Part shown: piece by piece, positions 49,040-61,810 of the stretch
Position numbering within the stretch: position 1 is the first letter of the stretch
Layout: each line of letters starts with the position of its first letter
Source: Paragonimus westermani
Taxonomy: Eukaryota > Platyhelminthes > Trematoda > Plagiorchiida > Troglotrematidae
NCBI GenBank assembly: GCA_008508345.1
Contig: QNGE01001307.1
Location: 62,001-126,000 of the forward strand
DNA: 64,000 nucleotides
Direction: 5' to 3'
Translations under genes and position numbers: made by a program
Notes under the pieces: model-generated
What the model saw: only the letters and a program-made list of their open reading frames with translations
Databases searched by the model: none
What the model was told of the DNA's origin: nothing

Positions 49040-49135
49040 AGTGCATATCTCCGTCAATACCGAGGATTAGAAACCCCGTCACGCTTTCGAGAGGCAACCG
49101 TATTGACCACTATACCAACGACATCATATTAGGAG
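49040..49135 (-). repeat. tRNA-derived SINE-like unit, twin copy 1
   Basis: On the - strand, TCGTTGGTATAGTGGTCAA (A box, close to tRNA-Asp/Glu) is followed by CGTGACGGGGTTTCTAATCC (B-box region). A similar unit lies about 400 bases away in the same orientation. Confidence 0.6.
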
Positions 49136-49429
49136 CGACCGAATTATCAGATCAGAACGCTCAACTGTATTTGATTATGAGTAATAGTCATATTACCTGT
49201 TAACACCAATCTATCGCCTCGTGGTAAGGAGTTCCGAGATACTTTACAACTTCCCTGTTCACTAAACCTTTCAAGCAATATTTTGAAATATAAGTTGGTA
49301 ATCTGGGATTCTGCTAATTTCCAGTTAGGGATCGCTCACATTTGATCGAATTCCCTGTATTTCCAAAGGATTTTCTGCCAATATCTTTCGAAGAGAAGCA
49401 CCGAACTTAAGTCTTGCTGTTGTTAAACC

Positions 49430-49545
49430 TCGTTAGCAAGGCGTAATTTCCCACGACCGACATTGAAACCCCACACACGTTTCCAAGGGGTAGCACTGTT
49501 GACCACTCCGTTGTTCACCCAAGATTAGCCAAGACAGATTAGGCG
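49430..49545 (-). repeat. tRNA-derived SINE-like unit, twin copy 2
   Basis: On the - strand, AACGGAGTGGTCAACAGTGC is followed by CGTGTGTGGGGTTTCAATGTC, matching twin copy 1 with substitutions, then the SINE body segment shared with about 42.0 kb. Confidence 0.58.
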
Positions 49546-52500
49546 CATGTAAACTCTCAGCTGAGTCATTCTACGCTTCACAACATCTGATGTCATACAG
49601 CTAAAGTCTTCGAGTAATGCACTCACTGACAAAGGACTACCGTTACCAGGTCTTCTGACAATATTATCCTTCCTGTTCAGTCACTAACAGTCACACTTGG
49701 TGGGGAAAAAATAGCTCTCTTTAAGAAGCAATTTGTGAAATTTTTCGGCAGTCTTCTTAGATCAAGAAGTGCACACAACAGCGTCACGATTATTTTCACA
49801 AAACTATTGGCATGTTTTATGCCGGTATTCTTTTTCCGTTTCTGCTGTTTTAGTTTCCGTGAAGAAACTGAGCATAGGTGCCAAAGTGCGTTCATAAACC
49901 CTTCTTATATTATTGTAATCCAACTGCAACAGATTTCGTTATGTGTGTTAGGATTGCTGGTTCTTCGTCTGGTTTCGTTGAACGATATCCTTTGATACTG
50001 AGAAAGTGCGTAATGACATTTCTTGTTCTGAAAAGTTTTTCTGGCAATCTTTCAAGGGCTTAGCCGCTTCTGTCGAGGTGTCCTTTCCAACCAATACTAC
50101 TCGGTAAGTGACACAGAAATGGCTAATGTGAAAGAACGAGCCAGTCAAATGAGGCTTGGTTACGGCGAGTTAACTTCCGGATCATCAACAAAGTGGCCTT
50201 GCTGATACAAAGTAGATTAGAAGCTGATACCTAGGCGCTATTTCAAGACACCTGACGTTCCTATCCGACAAACTTAGAGTCAGTTTGACATTATGGCAGC
50301 ATGGGTTATTGCATGACACTGTCACGGTTAGTTGCATTACTCCTGTGCAGATTTGTTTCTCTAAATAGATCTTTTTAATCACACATTCACGCCGTTCTCG
50401 TGCACATTTTGCTTTGTGTGGGAGAGTGCATGATGTTGTCAGTAGAATACAGCAAGTACTGCAAAAAACTAGAATGGTTGTCTAATTTTCCTAGTGGGAT
50501 TTAGATCATTACCTCTGTGATTAACTAGGATTGCTGGCGTATCGATTCCGTTGTTGGAATCAAAATTTAAAATCATTAGAACTATTACATTGTGCTTAAA
50601 CAGCTTATGTTTAAACCGGCGCTTGAGAAACCCATTGGACCGGATTAATTTTTTATCTGAACCCTTCGTTATTGAAAGGTCAGACTAGTTTTAACAGTTA
50701 TCAAATGATTCACACCTTGCTTTTAAGACATCTTTACAATTTTAAACGTATACTGTGTTTCCAAAACCAAGCGCGGTCTCAACGATGATCCTCAAACGGT
50801 TTTAATGGTAAATCGTTTGACAGAATCCAGTATTTGGATGAGTATATTTGCTAATCAAACACGTTTACGATCGAGCACGGCTACAAGGAAATCAGAACAT
50901 GGTGCACTATAATCTAACAGTATGCTGGAATGACGGTTACACGAAGAACACCGAGTATCATGTCCGTGAAGTAGACGATGTGGCATTGATCAGTCGGGTA
51001 CAATCTGAGTACCGCATTAAATCTCACCTTAACAGGCGCGCGTGAACACAAAGCAGTTGAGTGTGAAACGTGCGGCAAAGTGTGATAATTACTCAAGTTA
51101 AAGAAGACCAGTCTCTTCTGGACAGTAATGCAATCAGACTCATCTATCTCTGAAGATAATTTCTTGAGCTGCCTCAGGACGACCGGGAGATCTTTGAACT
51201 TTGCGCGACCGTTGCAGCCGTAATCCGAACACCTTGATACTGTCACTCTGTTGTAAATTCGGATATAATTGAAGATGCTATGATCGGTTTTGACAGAAAT
51301 CTATCATAGCGCACGAGAAGAAGCAGTCATAATTGGTGGAATTATGTTTATAACATACATTGCTTTCATTTTGCACGTGAGTTATGTGAAGATCAACGGG
51401 GTCTTTATTCGTTCACAGGAATTAGAAAACGCATTTTGAAGCACAGTGAATAACATCACAAGAATTCGTCTTATCGTCCGTGAATTTCAACGTTTCCTCC
51501 AATAAGGCATTTAAGTGCAAATTAATCAGATGAGAGTTTTGTTTACAGAAGTGTGCTTTTTTGGTAGGTGTTCACGAAAGGCACGTCACGTTAGGCACTT
51601 AGCCGTATATGCAAAATATTTAAAAAGATTAATTTAGAAGCCTAAATATTGTTTGTGGGGACAATCCAAAAGTGTAAAAGATACAACTAGACTCTTCATA
51701 GTGGAATGTGAAAGGCTTTGAACCTGTCAGTCTTTTTAAAGTACATGAATAATTAAGTGAGTATGGCAAATACATCGTTGAAATCATTCAGAACAAATTC
51801 ACTTGTGTATACAGAAAGCACCCAATAGGTGGAAATATTAGTACATTACCACTCAAATAAACATAACTGATATCAGAATGTTAAGAGAAAATAGTGAGCT
51901 ATATGCTGCAAATCAAATATTCAAAACATACGTGTTAGCTATAGGAAATTTTGTATTAGCAGTTATTGTTGGAATAGCTGGTCAGCTGACCTCGTATGGT
52001 ATCTTGTTGGAATCTACGCATAACACAGTGAAAACAAGTATTCAGATAACCAAAAAGCAACGCGTGTTTGATTGTTTATTTCGCATTCCGACGAATGGTT
52101 TAGCAAGAACTTAAGAGCACTCGCCTTACACTCCTGTAAAGTTTCACCATGAGGGCATACCCCTCCTATGGTCATCATCTGAGTGCCAGTGCATGTCCTA
52201 TCCAACGTGCTCAAACACAAAGACAAAACTTTCGATGACTGATCGACTTTTGCCCACGCAAAAGTCACTGCCAGAAAGGTGTAATAGACCTGATCTGTCG
52301 GCGTAAATGTTGTTTTATAATCAGAAAATAATAACACCAACGAAAATACATATAAAAAACTCTGAGGTCGCAGTATACGGAATATAGTTGAATAACAAAA
52401 TATTCCCAGAGTACATCGGAAAGAATTGGGATTATTGCGGGTCAGTGGTTGAACCAGTAAGAATAGCCCGCAAGTTGCATGTCTTTTGCGGGGTAAAGCT

Positions 52501-54230
52501 GTACAAAGCTTGGGGTCGAAAATCTCCACCTTAGGACCTTGTGTTGTTTATCTCGTGTGGCGGCGTCAATGTATAATATGTTGTTCTGTATGATGCGCAA
52601 CAGTGAATAGCCAGTCCTCTTGGTGCGACGCATGAAAATGTCCAACAAAACCTGAGCAGTTGCTGTGGGAGTGTTCATGGTCATCAGCCATGCCAAACAA
52701 TGAAAAATTTAATTTGTTGTTGGCATCAACAGTAACGTTGCTGTCAAAGTCGGTACGGCTGACCATGTTCGGCGTTGACTGTCGGGCTCTACGTTGGACG
52801 GGGATCAGATAGGCATGCTTCGTTTTATAGCTTTAACTATTCCCTGAAATGTGGGGAAGAAATTCATCAACGTCAGGACGCGTTGCATGGAGAAGTAATT
52901 GCTCTGAATGCGTAAACAAAAAATTCAATGAGTTAATCATGGGACATGTATGAGCAAGTGCATTTGAGATATGGCGATGGATTTACCATGATGGTTCGGT
53001 TAACTGAAGAAAGACCTGTCAGCTCCGAACGAGGTCATTCGAATCTTTACAGTCCGTCGAGGCGAATGTTGCATAAAACGGGAGGTGTTAAGAAGACTGT
53101 GCTAGGCAGAAAAAATCCATCCATTATAAATACTGGTAACCGTTGATATGTTGTCACGAGTGATCTGCGGGTCAGACGCTGACGGCTTTCAACTCAATCT
53201 GTCATCGGATTGGCGCATGTACTGTCGATCATTCTACACAGGACTGAACAGTTAGCAAACAAATATTTCTTTGAAAAAAAACCTTCGGACATAAATTACT
53301 CAAGAAATGTATTAAGGAGAACATGCGAAAGCAAGTAGTAAAAATGATGAAGATGTAGCCAGCCAATTTTTGACCCACTATGACGGTTGTGTGATGATTA
53401 TTTCTCTGCCTTCCGATGTTTAAGGCATATTCTCGAGGATTATCGATGCAGCCTCGTAATTAAAGGAGGGGATAAAACTTTTAACTGGACGGATTGTACC
53501 GACTTTTGTGGATGTCATCTGCTTCTGGTACACTGTTGCAAACCATAAGGACAAAAACAGATACTGGAGAACAATCGTGGTTGAAATCTCAGATACTGAA
53601 GTAGTTACTGTTCACAACTGGCTGGATCAGCTGGCAGATCTCAGAACTACTCCAAACCATTTCAGTGAGAACTCTGAGCTTCTGCAGCTCTCTGTGGTTG
53701 GCATTCGGATCGCAAGCATTTTAGGACCAAAAATGGCAACAACATTACAATGTAAGAGGTCCAACCTGCAAGTTAGCCAGTTATGGTTAAATGTAGAAAG
53801 TTCAATTCGTTAGAAAGGTTGAATACTTTTGGTAGCGGGTAACTTAATTTTGGTTCTTCAGTTTTATATCCCATTTGGTGAAGAAAACAACGATGACGGG
53901 TAATTCTCCAACAATTGAGAAAACCATAGTTCACAGCCGAACAAAAGTTTAAATTTTAGAAAGTGCTGTGTGGACGTCTACAGTGTAAATATATATCTGA
54001 TCAATCCCATACAACTAACGTTTTGAACTGAGAACGCGGATGGCACAAGGAGTATTTATTCGGAAAGCCAGCACACGGATTATGCTTCCGAACCGGACTA
54101 CGATACCGATGCTTAGTTCTTTCATGTAGCAAGAGCCATTCCATGCCATTCTGCTCTTTAGTGATTATTCCCGTATTTGTCCCGCGGACATTTCAATGTT
54201 GAGATCCATACTGCTGCCTCACTGCTGAAC

Positions 54231-54279
54231 AGTGGTGGTGTAAGTAGTATATTGCAACCGTCTGTACTCACTACACTCC
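54231..54279 (+). repeat. LTR-like repeat, left copy
   Basis: AGTGGTGGTGTAAGTAGTAT followed by a TCTGTACTCACTACACTCC-type end matches the right copy at 56032-56077. It lies upstream of the Ty3/gypsy pol fragment. I take it as a remnant of its LTR or leader. Confidence 0.5.
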
Positions 54280-54810
54280 TTTCCCCGCAAAGACCGTTCC
54301 AGCTGCAACAAGAGCCGCTCAGGTCCTCTTCGGTCTCTTGAAGATGTGCGTGCCGGCCTCAGTGCTGTTGAAACACCTGGTGTGCATTCCTTTCTGATCG
54401 GAGTGTCGTACCATTTACAAAGCTGGCTTCCGTGCACTCGATGTTGACTTTTCTCATTCCTCATCAGATACACTGGACAACGACGTTCAACTACTACATA
54501 CGGTCCCTTCCTTTATCAGGAACATCCTAGATCCGGGTCTTGTCGCCCTCGTGCTCCGCCGGTCTCAGTATTTAACCTCAGAACCAAGTTCAAACACAAC
54601 CCTTCGACCCCATAACCTTGCAGTTGACTGCTCCTTGGAAATTTCTTGTGTGTTTTTCAAGTTTCGGTTGGCCGATCTCCGAGCTTCTGTTAACCCACGC
54701 GTGCTCATCCGTCGGTCTCCTCATCACCAATCTTCTGACCGACCGGCGAACAATTTTGTGTCCATTCCAGGCAGCTCAAAGAGATTACGATCAATAAAGT
54801 CGTAGCACGC

Positions 54811-56028
54811 CTGGCGGTGGCGGAGATTTTCGACAAGCTGAAGGACGCCAGGGTATTTACAGTGTTGAACTTACGGTCCGGATATTTGCAGGTCCCAATC
54901 AAACAATCGGAACGAGATAAAACAGCGTTCACAGTGGGCGAAAAGCAATACCGCTTCAAGCGGATGCCGTGCGAACTCCCAGGCGCCCCCTTCACGTTCA
55001 GACGACTGATGCTGAAAGTGTTGGACGGAGTGAGTAGCACTGTTGTCTATGGAGACGATATTGTCATTTACAGCACAAGTGAGACAGAACATACAGTACA
55101 CGTTTCAGCGGTGCTGCAGAAGATTGAAAAAGCCAGCCTCCGGACAAATAATTCAAAGCCTCAACTGGCGAAACAAACGGTAGTACTTCTCGGTCACAAG
55201 TTCGGTCAGGGGGAGGTCCAGCCACTGCCCGAGAAACTGCTGACAATCGAGGCTATTCCGGTGCCAACATCGAAGAGGACGCTGAGACAGTTTCTCGGTC
55301 GCGTCGGGTTCTACAGCCGCTTCATCAAAAACTTCCATGACCTCGCGAGTCCTTTATACGAAATTCTGAGGAAGGATTGCCAATTTCATTGGTCACAGAA
55401 AGCCAACCAAACGTTCGTCGAGGTTCAACGATTGGTGAAGGAGGGACAGCTAGCCCTGAAATTGCCAGTGACTGGACAGAGCTTCATTGTCGCAACGGAT
55501 GCGAGTGATGTGGGAATTGGAGCGGTGCTGAAGCAGGAAGACTGTGTTGTGGAATACGCCAGTCGGGTACTGAGTCCTGCTGAACGAAACTATCCAACGA
55601 CAGAGAAGGAGTGTTTGGCAATCGTATAGGTCTTGGAAAAATGGAGTCCGTAATTGCTCGGCCGACGTTTTCATGTGGAGACCGACCACAAACCGCTGGA
55701 TTGGATTAAGTCGGCGAAGGACCCCCGAGGAAGGCTGGCTCGTTGGACGTTACGACTACATGAGTACGACTTCACAATTCGCCGAAAAAGATAACTGCGT
55801 GCTCGATTTGCTTTCCCGAACGCAATACCTGAGTGAGATCCATAAAGGCCTGATCGGAGTTAACAGTATCGAACTGGAGAGTAACCCCGGGAAATTACAA
55901 GCAGCACAGAGGATTGATACGGCGATCCGAGTGGTAATTGACCGACTCTTTTCGGAAAGACAACTGTCAGAAGACAAGGGGAATCCGGAATTGAAAGCTT
56001 CCAGAATACACTGGTCAGAACTGCGGTA
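54811..56028 (+). mobile_element. Ty3/gypsy pol fragment (RT and RNase H), decayed
   Basis: The open frame 54817-55629 encodes 270 residues: RT from IFDKLKDARVFTV through FKRMPCELPGAPFTF and VVYGDDIVIYS (residues about 76-86), then RFIKNFHDLASPLYEIL and the RNase H start IVATDASDVGIGAVL with YASRVLSPAERNYPTTEKE. Two in-frame stops follow; HVETDHKPLDWIK continues, and after a frameshift KDNCVLDLLSRTQ, the usual end of RNase H. The protease, RT N-terminus and integrase are missing. The first catalytic Asp of RT (usual LDLRSGY) reads LNLRSGY, residue 18, so the enzyme would be inactive even without the stops. Order and motifs fit Ty3/gypsy; CsRn1-like membership is a guess. Confidence 0.93.
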
Positions 56029-56031
56029 AAT

Positions 56032-56077
56032 AGTGGTGGTGGAAGTAGTATAGTATAAACATCTGTCCTCACTACGC
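56032..56077 (+). repeat. LTR-like repeat, right copy
   Basis: AGTGGTGGTGGAAGTAGTAT, then ATCTGTCCTCACTACGCT, is similar to 54231-54279. It directly abuts the end of the pol frame (LKASRIHWSELR), so a deletion must have removed the integrase region up to the repeat. Confidence 0.5.
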
Positions 56078-59000
56078 TAAAAATTAGTGATATTAGCTTT
56101 TAGAATGGCTTTGTGAAAAATATTATCCGTTGAGTTCAGTCAGTTCCAATATTTATCGACCAACCGCTGTAGGGCATTGTGAATCTCAACTGCGGTCATC
56201 GAAAATTGTACTCCCATACTTTATCAATATGGTGGTCGTCTGTCTTTCTGATTACGAAAACCCGAAAAATGGAGAATTATTTCTCCATATTCTGTTCTGG
56301 TATTAAACACGGAGTAGCCGTAAAGCTGCAAACTATGAAACTTCCCATCTAGAATGTTGAAAACTATCCACAATTTATTTGAACCTCCACATTCAGCTGA
56401 ACATCAAGTCTTTTGCACTCGTCGAGGACCAGCAGCAATGCATATCCGTAAGACAACCTGGAGATGGACTCCTGTTTACCTGCATATGATGCAACCTTGT
56501 TGATTAATAAGTCACTGATCTCACCTTAGGCAGTGAATACCCCACGAAAATGTGGACAAGTGTCCGGTTCTTAGTTTCAACTAAGATATGCATTAGCAAT
56601 GAGGTGTTGCAGAAGTGAACTTCAAGTTTGGTGCTTCTGCAGATGGGGGTTGACAGAGTGTCGGAACTCAAATCTTGTTGTCACCTCTGAGTGAAATTCA
56701 GCATCAAACATCACACGACCCCCAGACTACAAAACAGTAATAAGTAGACTGCCTTGCTCTTGCACTCAATTTAATTTGCTCAGAAAGTGGCCTTGGGAGT
56801 AACGTTAGATAACAACTCCTCAGGACGAACAAACGGTTGTGCAAAAATGTCAGTCTTCAGCAACCTGTCCACAATCATGAGCAACGGATACGCATCTAAA
56901 TAATTCATCAGCAGATCTTTTTCAGAAGACGATGCGACGTATCATTTCTGTGTACAGTGCACCATTTTGACTTACATAGAAAAATATGACTGTTTCACCA
57001 CATTTTATTGATATTGTGCCTACCAGAACTGTACACGCCAAACAAACGACATTTGTAGCTGTGTGCAGTCACTTCGTAACTTCATAACTAATTTAACCCT
57101 AAAACAAAAGATTGTTGCCCTTCATATCGAAATTACACAATTTAAATTAAGATCAAAAGCAATGTCTGTGTCAATATAACCTTTTCAAAATCCGGTACTT
57201 CCTTCACGTCTGACCAAGGTGTATCAACTCTGACACATGTTGAATTTTTATGTTTTTCCTGAATACGTTTTGCATGAAACCCCGACTCTGACCATTGGTC
57301 TATCCGAACGGTACATATCTTCCCGGTAAGCACTGTAACTAAACACTGTCGCCTTTTTAGTAGATTTTGGTGTGGTTTTATTGTGTTGCGACACCCAGAC
57401 CAACTAGGTAACTCTAATCGATTCCATTTTTCAGCAGATGGATTAGAAGTAATATGAAATATCATTTCAAGTTAGTTTGATAATGTAAGCATGCACACAA
57501 AAAACAAAGTTATGTTTCATAGTGCATTACCTTGAAGGGTTATATTTTTGTGTTAATGTGCGCTAATGAACGTTTTAGTGTCCGGTGAATTTGACAGTCC
57601 TAATCTCTGGCTTGTTGCCCAACGGAATCCGCAGTAAAAAGCCTATCTTTTTAAATACCCAAACAAAGCTAACATTTAACCAGGAAATTCGGCTTCAAAC
57701 AGTCCGGTTTTTGTTCAACTTTAATCAGCAATGATGAAGATGAACAGATGGTTCAGCTTTAGGGTTGTCCCTTATTGGGAACAAATAAATTTAGTGTTAC
57801 ATGAAGCGTGCTTGATTTTTTAGATGTTTACTATACACATTTGCGCTCACGCAATCTTATCAGCAGATTAACCGAAGGACAGTAGCAGCATGAATGTGTG
57901 TTGGACGATAGGGACGTGTGAAATCTTTAATCGCTCCTGTTTAGGAAGTTGAAAGTGTTTTCTCTTAATCCGATTTGGAGACTGTTCACGCGATCTATGG
58001 TGTAACTCCTGGTCTTTTATCTGACCACGGAGGCGTTTTAAGCCAAACATGCCATATGCATTAAACAATTAATAGTGTGCAAATTCCCGAAGTAACGGTG
58101 AGAAACGACGTAGCGAATCAACTCGACTTCAACAATCCATCATCGAGCAAAATACACCGGACTTATGTCAGAGGGTGTTTCTTGATACAGCAAGTAGATA
58201 GAATAAACAGATTCTTCATATAACAAAACGAGAATAGGTTGATTGATGGTGTCGGGCAGATAAGGTAGCACCTGAAGCCCCATTTGATCAAAAAACCTTT
58301 TGAACAACAAATGCCACGTACACTAGCTTATTACTCGAAAGCTATACGATGGCTACAATCAATCCTCGTACGTCCTCCAGCAATCTGCTAAGAGAGCATT
58401 CTGTGCCGCTTAACCGTATGTCTATCTCACCACTAGTCCACTTTTAGGTTCACGCCCAGAATTCAAGGTGTCTGCGTATATTTCCTGACCTGTTATTGTG
58501 AATAAAGTTGCGTCGGTGACACTTAGTTGGATGTAACAACTCGCAAGCTGTCTGCTTGTCTGGTCAAGGACTTACAAACTGCTAACTGTAGAGGTTCCCT
58601 TAACAGGTTTGGTCCGTTGCGTTGCTCACAACGTTGTGAAAGCAGTATTGAAAGTTGTTTTTACTCTACAAAAATATTCAAAGTTCATAGGTTTGTAATC
58701 AACAACGAAAACACCTGCTTCACACAGTTCTTATGATAAAGCTGACGGTTTTGCTTAAATCAGCACATCTGAATATTCCGATCGCTACTGAAAAAATTAT
58801 TCTACTTGTAGGTGATTTCCACCACAGAATAAGTTTGATAGGTCCATCTGTAGATTAGTTGTTGGTGGGTAGTGTAGGGTGGGACGCGAATACATTTTGG
58901 CAGGTAGTGACATTTGGCATCATTCCCACCGGGAGATTTCATGTTTTACGTGGTCGGCAGCCAGAACTCTCTGAGAAGCGTTCATGAGCACGTTACGGAT

Positions 59001-61507
59001 CACGGTGAATTGGACACAAATGCCGAATTAGCCTCCACTAGTATCTTAGGATTTTAAGGGTTTAACAGGACCTCCAATAAGCTGGCTGTTTCAAAGTGAT
59101 TTTCCGCTGTCATGACGAATCCAGAAGTCGCTAAGATAGATTTCGAGCAATGGACTCACCGGTTTGAGAGTGTTACGTCACCAGTTGATTTGACCCTACT
59201 GAAACGCGTTCTGTTACTCAATGAGATAGCTGCCGTGGTGCCCTACCTATGCAATCACCAGTCCAATTGCAAATGACCTCTTGGAAAAAGGCTGGAAAGA
59301 AAATGCAATGAGAATTGCATTCACAATTGCGGCAACTATTTCTGGGTGGTTTGAATCAAGCGTACCTAAACAGTCACATGCGTACGAGGTGTGATAGCCT
59401 TCCATTTCCGCTTGATATCATTTGTGAAGTGGAAATACATTGCACTGCTTCTGCCGTATCACAGCATTTATTCTGTACGCTGTGAGCTTTCGTTTAGAAA
59501 TCGCAATGTACTGTTATCGATCCAGGTTTTGTTTAGACTATAACTAAGTCACCATTAGTTTAGGCCCAGCCAAATTTATACGTAGGCTGTCTGCTCAACC
59601 AATATTTACCCCTCTCGTCTGCTTCACTAACTAAACGGATACTCAATAAGAATATGAATGAAAGTTCAGTGACTTACTTGAGTACGAAAAGTTAAACATT
59701 TTTTATGAGCTTGCCTACATATTCTAGTACTTAACTCGTACGACGAGGGCACCGCATGTTTTAATGTTAAAGCAAGCAACTAGATAACTTCTGAATGTCA
59801 AATTGAGACAGCCATGAATGCCACAATAAATTGCTTGTCTTTATCCGGCCAGAGTTTGAGTAGCCTTTCCTTCTCTTGTTTCCTCACTGTACAGCTCTGT
59901 TACATTCTCAATCTTCTTGATGTGATGACAAAACTGCTGGCATCATTTTGTCAATATGAATCTCTAAAGTATTGACTGGCTGAACTCAGTGCATTTCATA
60001 TGTTTGCTGACTAGCGTGAGCAGAAAATTTGTTTCGCTCTCCTGTTTGATGGTCTACCTCGTTTTTTCGTGCATTGAGAAAAGTTTTGCGTATACAATTA
60101 TATGTTACACATGTTTCTAAAGTAGACTGGGGATGGGTGCTTAGAAAAAAATCAATGCATTGCTCGTATACATCCAGTGGTTTTGTGCATTTCACCAAAG
60201 ACAACAGACAATAAGTTGCCGGTGAATATACTTTACGACAGAATGCTGTATGTGTCCAAATTCAGACAGATAACATTATAAGTTGGTCTGGTATAGTTGC
60301 TCTTAGTGCCAAACTATACAACTACAAACCCATCAGTCAACTTCTCTGTTGGCGGAGCTTTTTATCCAAAAATTCAGGTTAATGCATCATTCAAAATATG
60401 ACTAGACAAAGTCTTTGAGATCATAACGTACTAAAGTGGGCAAGCGGGATTTGAGTAGAAACACTGTAAAATACCTATACGGAGATGGGGACTCAAAATA
60501 TAAAGTGGGAACTATTTTGCGCGTAGGTTTCTCCACACCGATGAATGCTTCCAACTATAGAGTGAGTCAAACAATGAGGAATTCTTACACTTTGAACCTA
60601 GTTAGCTCAGCGATGGACTGACTTCCCAGTATATACGTTGATAATATTCTCAAGCGTTTCCTACCCGAAGCGAGTTACGTGGTTAATAACACGAATGGGC
60701 ATTCACAAGCAGCACATGGTGTACTTGGAAGGATTTGGAACAGCTTTGACTTCTCATGAAGTCAAACGAAACGAAGTTGGTTATTCACGATGTAAGCTCG
60801 AGCACTAGTTTGTTTGTCCTCGTCAGTTACATACACAAATTGATTATCGGATAGGTAAAGCATTAGGTGTGCACAGACGAAACAGAATGGTTTGTCTAGC
60901 TAGGAATCATAGGCCAATGTGTGCACTACCTGGAAAATACATTGTAAGTAGGCCTAGCACTAATTAGTTATTCTACCGTAATGGCTCTTGGTTTGCACAA
61001 TTTTTTACTTCAGTGCCCATGTCGATTCTTTATACATTGAGTAAATGTTTAAATATTCTGACATCACACATTGAGCAATGTTTGTCAGAGGGAAAATCTC
61101 CATTTTTTTACTTGCATTTATCGATTATTTTATTAATTCGGTTATTGCTTAGAGTATGCAACTGACGAGAATGAACGAAATGTTGCTCAGATATACATCT
61201 CACAAGAAAATTTCTATCTTATTCAAGTACTTCAAAAGAGTCCACACAATATCTACTCGTCAGTTTGAGGACAACAGTTGGTGACCAACAAGCAGATCGA
61301 TTAACATTTGTGATTATGTTTTCGTAACCAAAACTTTCAGCTGCTAATTTCTGTATAGCGATTATGCAGTCCTTTTAGATTTTCTGGTTCCAGTATTGCT
61401 GATCTACTGCAAAAATTCTTCAAGTTTACCAATCGATAATTATCAATAAAGTATCCCATTAAGCAAAATGGTATTCATGAGGGAAATAAACTGCTGCTGC
61501 GCCTAAT
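56078..61507. other. Intergenic or intronic DNA, no proven gene
   Basis: Only short frames were seen. The 107-codon frame on - at 57142-57465 and a 53-codon frame on + from 59114 (MTNPEVAKIDFEQWTHRF) are the most protein-like, but neither has a recognised domain or splice support. Confidence 0.4.
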
Positions 61508-61810
61508 TTGTTAAGTAAAACGCCAATTTCTGAAGATGGGGGTGATGAAATGAAACTTCAGGATTCTGTCTACAAATTTTTGAAAACTTGTCCTAATTCT
61601 TGGACGCTGATCAGACTGTCGGTAAACTCAGTTATTGAGAAGTTTCTGATAGGAGACTCAAAAGCAGGAAGAGTTTTCCAAGTGATAGTATTATATCTGG
61701 CTTTAGTAAACATTTTGATTACAGTAGTGCATGCTGTGTCAGGTTTAGCTAACTTTTATCTGTCATACCTGTTCTTTTCTTCTGTTTGGCTTCTTCAATT
61801 GCTGTTGTGA
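61508..61810 (+). CDS. Candidate exon or small membrane protein, unknown
   Basis: An open frame of 100 codons has a soluble first half (YKFLKTCPNSWTLIR, VIEKFLIGDSKAGR) and two adjacent hydrophobic stretches (VIVLYLALVNILITVVHAV; FYLSYLFFSSVWLLQLLL) to a TGA stop. This layout suits a membrane protein, but AT-rich DNA readily yields such frames and I recognise no family. No clear start context is present. Confidence 0.2.
   Translation: MLSKTPISEDGGDEMKLQDSVYKFLKTCPNSWTLIRLSVNSVIEKFLIGDSKAGRVFQVIVLYLALVNILITVVHAVSGLANFYLSYLFFSSVWLLQLLL

Larger units (their letters stand above)
47206..54230. other. Intergenic or intronic DNA, no proven gene
   Basis: Apart from the twin SINE-like units, only short frames occur. 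Frames on both strands at 50.85-51.25 kb and on - at 52.0-52.8 kb look protein-like but lack a consistent splice model or known domain. A small tandem repeat (ACGGAAATATACA twice) lies near 48.08-48.11 kb. Confidence 0.45.

Noticed and set aside
52014..52766. Three overlapping protein-like frames on the - strand, one of 171 codons.
   Set aside because: They are in different frames with no splice model joining them and no recognisable domain.
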